DNA from: Hymenobacter psychrophilus
Lineage (GTDB): Bacteria > Bacteroidota > Bacteroidia > Cytophagales > Hymenobacteraceae
Length of the DNA: 64,000 nt
Direction of reading: 5' to 3'
Assembly: GCF_900107135.1 (NCBI RefSeq)
Contig: NZ_FNOV01000010.1
Coordinates: 124,001-188,000 of the forward strand
The notes below the pieces were generated by a model, which saw only the letters and a list, made by a program, of their open reading frames with translations, was not told where the DNA came from and did no database searches. Numbering within the stretch: the stretch's first letter is position 1; every line of letters begins with the position of its first letter. Positions 51,833 to 60,420 of the stretch are shown here, piece by piece. The translations under genes were made by a program, and so were the position numbers.

Positions 51833-52597
51833 TTAGAAAGTGAACGTGCCTTTGGTGCCGTAGTAGCTGCCCGATTTGAGCACGTAGTAGCCCGAATTCA
51901 GGTAGTTGGTGTTGGCGGCGTGGTAGTGGTAAATGCCGGCCGGAAAGTCCTGGGTGGCGCCGGTGTGGCCGCCGTAGGTATCGAGCGTGGGGTAGACGCC
52001 GGTCGTGTCCTTGCGGCCGTAGATGGGGAATCCGTCGCGCAGAAAGCCAATGAGCTTGGCGTCGTTCTGGCTGGTGTAGCGGCCCGTGGTGTGGTAGTGG
52101 TAGTCCTGGCCGGGGCCGGGGTGGGCGCCCGAGTAGTCGAACGTGGTAATGGTCTGGGCGTCGAGGGCCCGGTTGCCGCCCTCCTGGTCGTTGTAGATGG
52201 GCACGCCGTTAAGCGCCATGCCAATCGGGCCCAGGGAAGTAGCCTCCGGCGAGGAAGCCGCGCCCGGGGTGGCGGCAATGGTCATGGCGTAGTTGCGCGC
52301 CGACATGCTCGTGTTCACGTTGGCGTGGTAGCCGCTGGGGAAGTCCTCGTAGAGGACATGGCCCGCGCCCCAGTAGGGCGTTTTGTGGTTGTGGGGCAGC
52401 CCGTCGCTTTTAAGCGTGATGCTGCTGCCGCTGGTTGAAACCGTGACGCCCTGGGTCGTCAGGTATTTGGCTTTCACCACCGCCATAATATCGGCGGAGC
52501 CAGTGGGCGTAACGGTAGTGGCGGCGTCGTCCTTCTTACAGGAATAAATGACGGTGCCCACAGCCAGCAGGCTGAAACCGAGCAAGGGGATTTTCAC
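51833..52597 (-). CDS. YHYH domain lipoprotein
   Basis: 254 residues from a GTG start at 52597. The lipobox ends at C20 (GTVIYSCKKDD). One strict YHYH motif (IYHYHAANTNY) lies near the C-terminus, with a YHYHTTGRY segment in the middle, and LGPIGMALNGVPIYND with GFLRDGFPIYGRKD between them are typical of the family. An ATG at 52633 would put twelve extra residues before the signal peptide, so the GTG is preferred. It is the first gene of the three-gene operon. Confidence 0.75.
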   Translation of the reverse strand: MKIPLLGFSLLAVGTVIYSCKKDDAATTVTPTGSADIMAVVKAKYLTTQGVTVSTSGSSITLKSDGLPHNHKTPYWGAGHVLYEDFPSGYHANVNTSMSARNYAMTIAATPGAASSPEATSLGPIGMALNGVPIYNDQEGGNRALDAQTITTFDYSGAHPGPGQDYHYHTTGRYTSQNDAKLIGFLRDGFPIYGRKDTTGVYPTLDTYGGHTGATQDFPAGIYHYHAANTNYLNSGYYVLKSGSYYGTKGTFTF

Positions 52598-52743
52598 GGG
52601 AAACGGGTAACGGAGATGTGCCGCACGCTCCATTAGCAGAGGGTGTCACTTGCTCAGATGCCACCGGTGGCCAAACCCTGCGGGCGGGAGTAAAGAATTT
52701 TTCGGGCGGCCGCAAAAACTACCCCGGTCGGGAAAGCATAAAA

Positions 52744-52799
52744 CCCATTGCGGGCCACCGGAGGACGGGCAACGTGGCCCTCCGGTGGCCCCTAATGGG
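52744..52799. terminator. Hairpin before MFS gene end
   Basis: GGGCCACCGGAGG (52752-52764) pairs with CCTCCGGTGGCCC (52779-52791), with outer arms CCCATT and AATGGG. It lies between the MFS gene end and the YHYH operon start. Confidence 0.7.
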
Positions 52800-52828
52800 C
52801 CTGAATGATGCTTATACCTGGTGGGGGC

Positions 52829-54160
52829 TTATGAGGGCTGCTGCCGCAGCGGTAGCCGCCGGATGGTGCCGCTGAGCAGCAGCACGGCGGCGGCGCCCAG
52901 GGGCACGAGCAGAGCCGCCATAATGAAGAATGGCGTGTAGCTCTCCCGGGTGAGCACCGGCACCAGCCAGGTGGTGATTAGGGTGCCGAACACGGCGCTA
53001 GTGCCGCTCAGGCCGGCCAGCGCGCCCACCGATTTGCCGGAGAAGAAGTCGCTGGGCAGGGTCTGGATGTTGCCAATAGCAATCTGGAAGCCCAGAAGCG
53101 CCACGAAAATAGTGCCCATGGCCATGGTGGCCGTGGTGGCCCAGGCGCTCAGCAGCAGTGCCGGCAGCATAATCACGCAGCCCAGCACGATGCAGATTTT
53201 GCGGGCCCGGTTCACGGTGGCGCCACCGGTTATCAGGCGGCCCGAGAGCAGGCCGCCGCCCAAGCTGCCGATGGCCGCGCCCACGTAGGGCACCCAGGCA
53301 AACGCGCCAATCTGCTTGATGTCGAACTGAAACCGCTCGTGCAAGTAAATGGGCAGCCAGCTCACGAACAGCCACCAGATGGGGTCGAGCATAAACCGCG
53401 ACAGCAGCACGGCCCACGACTGCCGGTAGCGCAGCAGTTCCCGGATGGATAGGGCCACGTCGGGGGCAGCATCGGTTTCGGGTGTGGCCTGGCCCTCCAG
53501 GATGTATTTCCGCTCGTGCTCACTCAGCCAGGGGTGGTACTTGGGCACGGCCTTATTGATAATCAACCACGGAATGACCCACAGCAAACCCAGCCCGCCA
53601 ATGAGCACGAACGTAGTGCGCCAGCCCACCGCTCCGTAGAGGTAGGCAATCAGCGGGGCCGAAATAACGGCGCCCAGTGAAGCCCCGGCATTGAACAAGC
53701 CCTGGGCAAAAGCGCGCTCCTTAATTGGAAACCACTCGGCGTTCGATTTGGCGGCCCCCGGCCAGTTGCCGGCCTCGCCCAGCCCGAGCAGCGCCCGGAA
53801 CAGGGCAAACGAGAGCAGCCCCCGCGACAGCGCGTGCAACCCCGCCGCCACCGACCACACCACGATGGAAATCGTGAAGCCGATGCGTGTGCCCACCTTA
53901 TCGAACATCCGTCCCGACAGGCTCTGGCTCAGTCCGTAGGCCACCATGAAGAACGTGACGACCAGCGCGTACTGCTCCTTGCCCATGTTCAGGTCTTCGG
54001 CCACGCCGGGCCACATCACGGCCAGCGCGTTGCGGTCGATGTAGTTGATAACCGTGGCCAAGCCAATAAGACCGATAATCCACCAGCGCAGCCCGCTAAC
54101 GGGGCGCGTGGCCGGCGGCGGGCTGGCAGGCGGCGGCGGAATTTGCGTAGAAGGCTGCAT
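52829..54160 (-). CDS. MFS transporter, hexuronate (ExuT) type
   Basis: 443 residues with twelve predicted membrane helices. GLATVINYIDRNALAVMWP, MVAYGLSQSLSGRMFDKVGT and LFRALLGLGEAGNWPGAAKS are typical of the anion/cation symporter group (ExuT, GudP), whose members import hexuronates and related sugar acids. In an alginate locus it is the likely inner-membrane importer of monomeric uronate. The C-terminal half is complete. It lies downstream of the PL17 gene in the same direction, separated by a palindromic repeat. Confidence 0.85.
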   Translation of the reverse strand: MQPSTQIPPPPASPPPATRPVSGLRWWIIGLIGLATVINYIDRNALAVMWPGVAEDLNMGKEQYALVVTFFMVAYGLSQSLSGRMFDKVGTRIGFTISIVVWSVAAGLHALSRGLLSFALFRALLGLGEAGNWPGAAKSNAEWFPIKERAFAQGLFNAGASLGAVISAPLIAYLYGAVGWRTTFVLIGGLGLLWVIPWLIINKAVPKYHPWLSEHERKYILEGQATPETDAAPDVALSIRELLRYRQSWAVLLSRFMLDPIWWLFVSWLPIYLHERFQFDIKQIGAFAWVPYVGAAIGSLGGGLLSGRLITGGATVNRARKICIVLGCVIMLPALLLSAWATTATMAMGTIFVALLGFQIAIGNIQTLPSDFFSGKSVGALAGLSGTSAVFGTLITTWLVPVLTRESYTPFFIMAALLVPLGAAAVLLLSGTIRRLPLRQQPS

Positions 54161-54220
54161 GAGCGGGGGGATTAAACGGGCGGGAAGAACGGGAGAAAGA
54201 GCGGTTTTGAAACGCAGAAC

Positions 54221-54367
54221 GTCATGCTGAGCGTAGCCGGAGGCGGAGTCGAAGCATCTCTACCGCAGTAGTAATTCTGTCGGCTGAATTAGCGTGACAA
54301 CGAAAGATTAGCGTGGCGACGAAGCAGTAGAGATGCTTCGACTACGCTCCGCTTCGCTCAGCATGAC
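54221..54367. repeat. Palindromic intergenic repeat, family R (copy 3)
   Basis: Starts GTCATGCTGAGCGTAGCCGG and ends TTCGCTCAGCATGAC. It sits between the PL17 and MFS genes. Confidence 0.85.
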
Positions 54368-54372
54368 GATTA

Positions 54373-56592
54373 CTACTCCGGCAAATGCCGGAGCTGGTAG
54401 GGGCCCTGCCAGCGTAGGGTCTGGCCGGCGTAGGCGGCCTCGTGGGCGGTGGTGGCGGCGGCGTCCTGGTTGGCAATGGCCAGCTGGTAGCGCCCGCCCC
54501 GCACCAGGCGCACCTCCACCACAGTGGCGTCGGGGCTGTTGAAGAGGACCGTGACGGCGGCCACGTTGGAGCGCGAACCCACCGACGTTTCGGCAATGGG
54601 GTTGAACTCGCCGTGTGCTTCGATAACGGAGGCGAATACGCCCGTCTGCAACTGGCGGCGCACCAGCAGGGCCGGTTCGGGCCGCAGGTTGAAGTTGGGG
54701 TCGTTGGCCCCGATGCGGGCCAGCACGAGGCGGGTGGCCGAATCGGTGGCGGTGGTCAGGGAGTAGAACTGGGGGCCATCGAGCCAGGTGAGCGTGGCGC
54801 TGCCGGCCCCGGGCTGGCTGGTGGCTTCCTGCCAGAGGTGCTGGTAACCGTTGCGCTTGCCCACAGGCCGCTGCTCGGCGGCGGCGCGCTGGTAGCGGAA
54901 GCTAGTTGAAATCAGCTGCCCTTGGTAGTAAAACGGCAGATCGAACTGGTGGCTGGCCGGGGCGGCTACCCGCATGACATCGAACACCAGCGGCTTGCCC
55001 GAGGTGCTGTCCTGCACCAGCACCACCGTGCGCTGGAGCTGCACACCGGGGTAGGCGTCGTTGGCTTTGGCACTTACTACCTGGGCATTGGGCTTGCTCA
55101 AATCAGAAAACCACGCTTGGCCAGCGTGCTTTTCGGCCTCGCTTTCCTTGCCGCCAAAGTGCGATGTTTCGTCCATCACGATGGTGTTGTGGGCCACGGT
55201 CTGGGAGGCGAAGGACTTGGTTTCGGGCAGGTAGCGGCCGCCTTCCTTGGCTTCCACGTTCAGGAACCGGGCTGCGCCGTAATCGGGCAGCACCTCGCGG
55301 CCCTGGTCGTAAAGCACGAGGCCGAGCTTGTCGTAATGGCCGTGGGAGAGGCCGTGGGCGGTGTATTTGAACAGCAGGCTGGTTTGGGCAGCCAGCGGGC
55401 CGGTGCGCAACACGGCCAGCCCGCCCTCGGTGCCCTCGGCCCCGTCGCGGTAGAGCAGGCTGCGGCGGGCGTAGGGGGGCAGGGTGGGGCCGGCCTGCTG
55501 CATAGCTTTGGCCAGCAGCAGGCCGCCGGGGCTTACCAATACCTGTCGCTGCTGGCGCACCAAAGCCAGCAGAGTATTGTCGGGGCCGTAGCGCTGGGCG
55601 GCAATGCTGAGGGCGGCCACCAGCTCGCGGGTGGTCCAGTCCTTTTCCTTGAGCGCATCATTGAGCGGGTAAAAGCGGCCGTCAGTGTTGGTGAGCTGCA
55701 GCGTCGCGTCGAGGGCCTTGCGCAGGATTTGGTCGCGGTACTCGAAGATGCGCAGCTCGGGCTGGTTGTTCTCAATGGCCTGGGCAAACAGGTAAAACGG
55801 CGACAACGCGTAGCGGGCGTAATAGGGGCCTTCGGTGTAGTAGCCATCGGGCGAAAAAAGCTGGCTTAGCTGCGCGAGGAAGCCACTTTTTCCGTCGTTT
55901 TGGGTTCCCCGCAGGGCCATGTTCACCAGCTTCTGGTCGTGCAAGGCGTAGCCGGTGAGGCCGACGGCCGTGGCGGCCCACACGCCGTGGTTGTGAATCA
56001 GGTTGAACCAGCTTTTCAGGTCCTGGGTGAAGAAGCGAGTCATGGGCCGGAAGGCGCCGTCCTCAATCTGGCGCCGCTCCCTGGGGCTCAGGAAGTCGTG
56101 CACCGCGTCGTAGCCCTGAATGCTGTACACCACCCAGTTGCAGTCGTTGAGGGCCTGGTGAAACAGGCGGCCCGGCGAGGAGCTTTTGGCTTCGGGGTGG
56201 TTTTTGAGGGTCGGAATCAGCTTGCTGTAGGCCAGCAGCATGTCGCGCACGAAGCGGGCATACTTGGGGTCCTGGGAAATGGTGTAGGCCACGCCGGCCG
56301 CCTGCAGGGCGTAGTAGTTGCGGGTGTGGATTTCGTGGGTGTAGCCCCCGGCCGGGTCCTTGGGTACGGGCACCGTAATGGGCTGGGCCAGGACCGCATC
56401 TGCGCGGGCGCGCAGGGCGGCGTAGCTTTCCGTCAGCAGCGGATACTGGCCGGGGTCGGCCAGCGCCTGGCGCAGCGGCGGGGCCTCGGCGGCCGTCAGG
56501 AGCAGCACGGGGTGCTGCGGGCCAGCCGCCCAGACCTGGCCGGTAGCCAGCACGCTCAAAATCAGTATCCACAGAAAACGCAGCACGGGCAT
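54373..56592 (-). CDS. PL17 oligo-alginate lyase
   Basis: 739 residues with a signal peptide (MPVLRFLWILILSVLATGQV with cleavage after WA), an alpha/alpha toroid and a C-terminal beta-sandwich. N201 and H202 in NLIHNHGVWA, Y258 in EGPYYARYAL and H413 in TAHGLSHGHYDK fall at the same numbers as the catalytic residues of the well studied PL17 enzyme Alg17c, as I recall them. PL17 enzymes release the unsaturated monouronate from oligo-alginates, completing depolymerisation. It likely acts in the periplasm. It is in a run with the SDR and the long PL6 gene. Confidence 0.9.
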   Translation of the reverse strand: MPVLRFLWILILSVLATGQVWAAGPQHPVLLLTAAEAPPLRQALADPGQYPLLTESYAALRARADAVLAQPITVPVPKDPAGGYTHEIHTRNYYALQAAGVAYTISQDPKYARFVRDMLLAYSKLIPTLKNHPEAKSSSPGRLFHQALNDCNWVVYSIQGYDAVHDFLSPRERRQIEDGAFRPMTRFFTQDLKSWFNLIHNHGVWAATAVGLTGYALHDQKLVNMALRGTQNDGKSGFLAQLSQLFSPDGYYTEGPYYARYALSPFYLFAQAIENNQPELRIFEYRDQILRKALDATLQLTNTDGRFYPLNDALKEKDWTTRELVAALSIAAQRYGPDNTLLALVRQQRQVLVSPGGLLLAKAMQQAGPTLPPYARRSLLYRDGAEGTEGGLAVLRTGPLAAQTSLLFKYTAHGLSHGHYDKLGLVLYDQGREVLPDYGAARFLNVEAKEGGRYLPETKSFASQTVAHNTIVMDETSHFGGKESEAEKHAGQAWFSDLSKPNAQVVSAKANDAYPGVQLQRTVVLVQDSTSGKPLVFDVMRVAAPASHQFDLPFYYQGQLISTSFRYQRAAAEQRPVGKRNGYQHLWQEATSQPGAGSATLTWLDGPQFYSLTTATDSATRLVLARIGANDPNFNLRPEPALLVRRQLQTGVFASVIEAHGEFNPIAETSVGSRSNVAAVTVLFNSPDATVVEVRLVRGGRYQLAIANQDAAATTAHEAAYAGQTLRWQGPYQLRHLPE

Positions 56593-56630
56593 GGGGATTT
56601 GGGTGGGGTGGGGGATTGTTCTGGCGTGTT

Positions 56631-56737
56631 ACCCCACCCCCCCGGCCCCCTCCCCTCCGGGAGAGGGGGTGCCAGACGCAAGTTCTGTTAGAACGCACCC
56701 CCTCTCCCGGAGGGGAGGGGGCCGGGGGGGTGGGGTG
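56631..56737. repeat. C/G-rich palindromic repeat, family P (copy 3)
   Basis: ACCCCACCCCCCCGGCCCCC (56631-) pairs with the arm ending GGGGGTGGGGT at 56736, around a GGGAGAGGGGG / CCCCCTCTCCC pair. It lies between the SDR and PL17 genes and overlaps neither. Confidence 0.8.
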
Positions 56738-56741
56738 ACGC

Positions 56742-57500
56742 TTACACGAAGTAAGTGCCGCCGTTGATTTCCATCGAAGTGCCCGTGATGAACGAGGAGG
56801 CATCGGACGCCAGGTAGAGCACCAGATCGGCAATTTCGTGGGCCTGGCCTTCGCGGCGCAACGGGGTGCCGCCGGCTACTTTCTCGCGTACTTCGGGCTT
56901 GGTGAAGGTGTCGTGGAAGGCCGTGGCAATCATGCCCGGCGATACGGCGTTTACGCGGATGCCTTTGGGGCCGAGCTCTTTGGCCAAGCCGCGGGTCATG
57001 GTGAGCACGCCGCCCTTGCCGGTGGCGTAGGCCAGGGCGCCGGGTCCGCCACCGTCGCGGGCCGCCTGGGATGCGAAGTTGACGATAGACGCGCCCGATT
57101 CCATGTGGGGCAAAGCGGCCTGCGTGACCAGGAACGTGGTTTTCAGGTTGACCCCAATCACGAAATCCCAGAAATTCTCGTCCATTTCCTCCATCGTTTT
57201 GCGGCCTACCAGGCCACCCACCACATTCACCAGAATGTCGATGCGCGGGCCGAACGCTTCGGTGCAGGTGCCAATTACCTGCTTCACGTCGGCGGCCTTG
57301 GTCATGTCGCCCTGGGCCTGCACGGCTTTGGGGCTGCCCTGCTCGCGGAGCAGGCGCATGGTTTCGTCGGCGTCGGCATCAGAGTCAAAATAGTTGAAGC
57401 ATACGCTGGCGCCAGCTTTGGCGAGCAGCAGCGTTACCTGGCGGCCGATGTCGCGGGCTCCGCCCGTTACGAGGGCAACTTTTCCGGTGAGGTCGTACAT
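56742..57500 (-). CDS. SDR family oxidoreductase, likely DEH reductase
   Basis: 252 residues: KVALVTGGARDIGRQVTLLL (TGxxxGxG nucleotide-binding motif), ILVNVVGGLVGRK, the active-site Ser in SIVNFASQAARDGGGPG and YATGK (Y-x-x-x-K), and GIRVNAVSPGMIATAF. The start MYDLTGKVALVTG at 57500 is chosen. In alginate catabolism an SDR reduces DEH to 2-keto-3-deoxygluconate (KDG). That substrate is inferred from its position between the PL17 and PL6 genes, with the kinase and aldolase elsewhere in the locus. No other candidate reductase is present. Confidence 0.85.
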   Translation of the reverse strand: MYDLTGKVALVTGGARDIGRQVTLLLAKAGASVCFNYFDSDADADETMRLLREQGSPKAVQAQGDMTKAADVKQVIGTCTEAFGPRIDILVNVVGGLVGRKTMEEMDENFWDFVIGVNLKTTFLVTQAALPHMESGASIVNFASQAARDGGGPGALAYATGKGGVLTMTRGLAKELGPKGIRVNAVSPGMIATAFHDTFTKPEVREKVAGGTPLRREGQAHEIADLVLYLASDASSFITGTSMEINGGTYFV

Positions 57501-57580
57501 AAGGGTGTAAAAAAAGAAAAAAGGGAAAGATTGGTGTGTTGAAAGGGGAGAGGTTGGGGTAGCAGGGAAGCTGAAAAGGA

Positions 57581-57740
57581 GCATCGTGCTGAGCGCAGGC
57601 GTAGCCGCAGTCGAAGAGCATCTCTACCGCCGCAGTAATCCGGTCGGCTGGCTCCCCCTCTCCCTGAGGAGAGGGGGCCGGGGGGTGAGGTTACCGTTGC
57701 AACGTCAGCACGCGAGATGCTTCGCTGCGCTCTGCATGAC
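57581..57740. repeat. Degenerate family R repeat with nested family P repeat
   Basis: Starts GCATCGTGCTGAGCG and ends TCTGCATGAC, a degenerate R element. The centre (57651-57692) holds a CCCCCTCTCCCTGAGGAGAG family P segment, replacing the usual R loop. Confidence 0.65.
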
Positions 57741-57754
57741 GTGCTGTTAGCAAC

Positions 57755-60112
57755 CTACTGCGCCGGTTCCGAGCCGTAGTAGCCTAACGGCTTACCATCA
57801 GTAGCAGCAGGCAAAGCGGGGGCGGGGTTGCGGAGGCGGTAGTCGAGCTGGGCGGGGGCCACGAACTCCACGGGCACCTGCGTGACCTGCTGCTGCTGAA
57901 TCGGATAGAACGAATCGAGGCGGCCGGCCTGGGAGAAGTTGGTGTTGCGCACCCAGTTGATGGTCCAGCCGTAGTCTTCGTACTGAATGGCCCGGCCGGC
58001 CCGGCCGCTGTTGTGGAACAGGCTGTTGCGCACATCCGACCACTGCACGCCATCGACCTTGAGCACGTGGCCCAGCTCCATGTTGGCCACATTATCGAAG
58101 GTGCAATGATCCACCCACAGGAAGGGGCCGGTGGTGCTTTCGTCGTTGCCGCCGCGGTACAGGTCGAGGGCGCCGGCCAGCACGTTGCGGAACAGGCAGT
58201 TGCGCAGCTCCACGAACTCAGCGTTGTAGATGCCCTTGTCGTCCTTTTCGGCGGCCAGGCTCAGCACGTCGCCGGTAATGTCGGTGAAAATGGTGTTGCT
58301 GAAGCGCACCGTGTCGGCGTAGGAGCCGGGCGTGGCCTTGAAGGCGCTCTTGCGGCCCTCAGTCAGGTTCTGAAACTGGCAGTTATCCACCCACAGGTTA
58401 TAATGCTGGAGCATGGGCTTAGCGCTGGTGCGGATAAAGCAGTCGGCCATTTCGGTGGGTGAGGTGCCGTCGAAGGTCAGGCCGCCCAGGCGCAGCGAGC
58501 CCCCGTTTTCAATCGTGAAGAAGGCAAACCCGTTGCGGCTGCCGGCAAAGGCTACCAGCGGGCGGGCCGCCAGGCCCGGCTTGGCGCGCACCGTCAGGGG
58601 CACACTTACGGCAATCGGGTTCTGCACCGGGTAGGTCCCAGGGCCTAGTTCGATTACGTCGTAGGCCTGGGCCTGCCGGCAGATGCGTTGCAGCGCATCG
58701 GGCTCATTTGCCGGCACGGCCCAGACTTTCCCCACGCGGATGGATTCGGTAGCGGGCCGGAACCAGGCCGGGCCGGCCTGGGCCGCCGTAACGGGGCGCG
58801 TCAGGCGGGCCTTTTCGCGGCCCATCACGGGCACGGCCAGCCCGTCGGGCGAGGTGGCCAGGCTCAGGCCGGCAGTCAGGGGCAAGCCGGCAATGCCGGA
58901 GTTGGTGCCCACCTGCACCCGGTTGTTTTTGAAGCTCAGGCCGCTGATATCGTCGTGCACCCGGAATAGGGTATCGACCTGCGGGCTATAGAAGGTGTTG
59001 TTGACGAAGCGCACGTTTTCGGGGCGGGCGGTGCGCTCCAGGTCGCGGCCGGCGGCCAGCTCCACGTCGGCGCAGTTCACGAACGTGTTGTTCTCAATCA
59101 GTACGTCGCGCACCGGGTGGTAGCGGTTGATGGACGAGTTGGGCACGCCGTTCATCACCGTCAGGGCCGCCCGGAACCGGTCGCCGCGCAAATCGGCGAA
59201 GTAGTTGCCGCTCACCCGGTGGCCGGCGTTAATCACGCGCACGCCACCGGTCTGGGGCTTGTTGTTGCCCAGGAAGAAGTTGCCCTCTACCACGTTGCGG
59301 TTGCCGTGGCGCAGCACCACCGAGCCCTCGCTTTCCTCGAACACGTTGCGCCGAACTACATTATCGCCCGACTTAATGGACACGATTTCCACCTCCCCGC
59401 TACAGCGGTAAAAGTAGTTTTCCTCAATAGTGGTGTGCGAAGACGTGAGCGAGTAAGTCGAAACGCCAACGCGCATGGTTTCGCCCCCGTTGGAGCCCAG
59501 GCGCGGGCGCGGCCCGAAGTAGTTGTGGTCGATGCGGTGGTAGTTGTTCTGGTGCTCGGGCCCGCTCAAATCCACGACCAGCGTCACGCCGGCGTTCATC
59601 TTGCCGCCCAAATAGTTGTGGTCGAAGCGGTTGCGCTGGCCGAAGAGCTGCACCCACATATCTTCCTTGAAGCGTTCGGCCTGGTTGTAGCCGTCGATGG
59701 CGCAGTTGGTGACGCGCGAATCGGTGGCCGGGGCGCCGCCGGTTTCGCGGAACTCAATCACGGCCCGGCCAGGCGTGGAACCCTGCTCAAACAAGAGCCC
59801 CGATACCAGCAGAAACTTGCCCGACAGTTGCAGCATGGAGCGGCCTCGCAAATGCACCGTGCCCGGGCGCTCGGCCCGCAGCACAATGTTCTGGCGGGCC
59901 GTGCCGGTGCCCTTAAACACGAGCTGGGCATCGGTCCAGATGCCGGCGGCCAGCACCAGCGTGTCGCCGGGGCGCAGGCCGGGCACGGCGGCCTTGAACG
60001 CGGCCGGGTCGGCCACTTTAGTGGTCGTGGCCCGAGCGGCGGGAACTAAAGCCCCGGTTAGCAGCAAGGTGCTGGCTGCAATTAGCCAGGTATGTATCTT
60101 ATTTTTATTCAA
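57755..60112 (-). CDS. PL6 family alginate lyase (two-domain)
   Basis: 785 residues. A signal peptide (LIAASTLLLTGALVPAARA) and two beta-helix domains. The first holds RFDHNYLGGKMNAG, NGGETMRVGV and the catalytic pair K247 (IVSIKSGDNVVRRN) and R268 (VLRHGNRN), 21 residues apart. The second (about residues 480-785) also looks like a parallel beta-helix (FAFFTIENGGSLRLGGLTFD, DVRNSLFHNSG). Length fits two-domain PL6 alginate lyases. It is divergent from the LacI-type regulator gene, with the third operator between them. Confidence 0.9.
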   Translation of the reverse strand: MNKNKIHTWLIAASTLLLTGALVPAARATTTKVADPAAFKAAVPGLRPGDTLVLAAGIWTDAQLVFKGTGTARQNIVLRAERPGTVHLRGRSMLQLSGKFLLVSGLLFEQGSTPGRAVIEFRETGGAPATDSRVTNCAIDGYNQAERFKEDMWVQLFGQRNRFDHNYLGGKMNAGVTLVVDLSGPEHQNNYHRIDHNYFGPRPRLGSNGGETMRVGVSTYSLTSSHTTIEENYFYRCSGEVEIVSIKSGDNVVRRNVFEESEGSVVLRHGNRNVVEGNFFLGNNKPQTGGVRVINAGHRVSGNYFADLRGDRFRAALTVMNGVPNSSINRYHPVRDVLIENNTFVNCADVELAAGRDLERTARPENVRFVNNTFYSPQVDTLFRVHDDISGLSFKNNRVQVGTNSGIAGLPLTAGLSLATSPDGLAVPVMGREKARLTRPVTAAQAGPAWFRPATESIRVGKVWAVPANEPDALQRICRQAQAYDVIELGPGTYPVQNPIAVSVPLTVRAKPGLAARPLVAFAGSRNGFAFFTIENGGSLRLGGLTFDGTSPTEMADCFIRTSAKPMLQHYNLWVDNCQFQNLTEGRKSAFKATPGSYADTVRFSNTIFTDITGDVLSLAAEKDDKGIYNAEFVELRNCLFRNVLAGALDLYRGGNDESTTGPFLWVDHCTFDNVANMELGHVLKVDGVQWSDVRNSLFHNSGRAGRAIQYEDYGWTINWVRNTNFSQAGRLDSFYPIQQQQVTQVPVEFVAPAQLDYRLRNPAPALPAATDGKPLGYYGSEPAQ

Positions 60113-60420
60113 TTTTTATAGCTTGCCAGAAGGTGAATGAGTGCTCACTTTCTATTCGACAAGGTATAGGGAAGAGGGCAGAAAATCAACTTATTTCAGC
60201 TCGTAAGATGGTTTAACCGGACTGAAATTGTCCGAAAACGCTACCGTTAACGTTACCGGTAACGTTTTCATAACGCTTGCATATTTCTGAAAAAAATGAA
60301 ATATTGCCATTGGGTTCCGGTTATTTTTTTGCCGCCGGCCCGACCAATACCCGCCATCGGCGCCGCGGCCCCCAACCGTTCGGCCGACCTCGTTCTTTCT
60401 GTTCCCCAATTCCCACCCGC
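60113..60420. other. Divergent regulatory region
   Basis: About 310 bases between the long PL6 gene and the LacI gene, holding operator 3 (60237-60266). No clear pair of promoter boxes was found on either strand; a TATTTCTG at 60282-60289 is one mismatch from TAnnTTTG. Confidence 0.5.
60237..60266. promoter_or_regulatory. LacI-family tandem operator 3 (PL6 / lacI divergent region)
   Basis: Thirty bases with a degenerate TACCGTTAACG half and a TTACCGGTAACG palindrome. Same layout as operators 1 and 2. Both flanking genes could be controlled, including the regulator itself. Confidence 0.75.
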
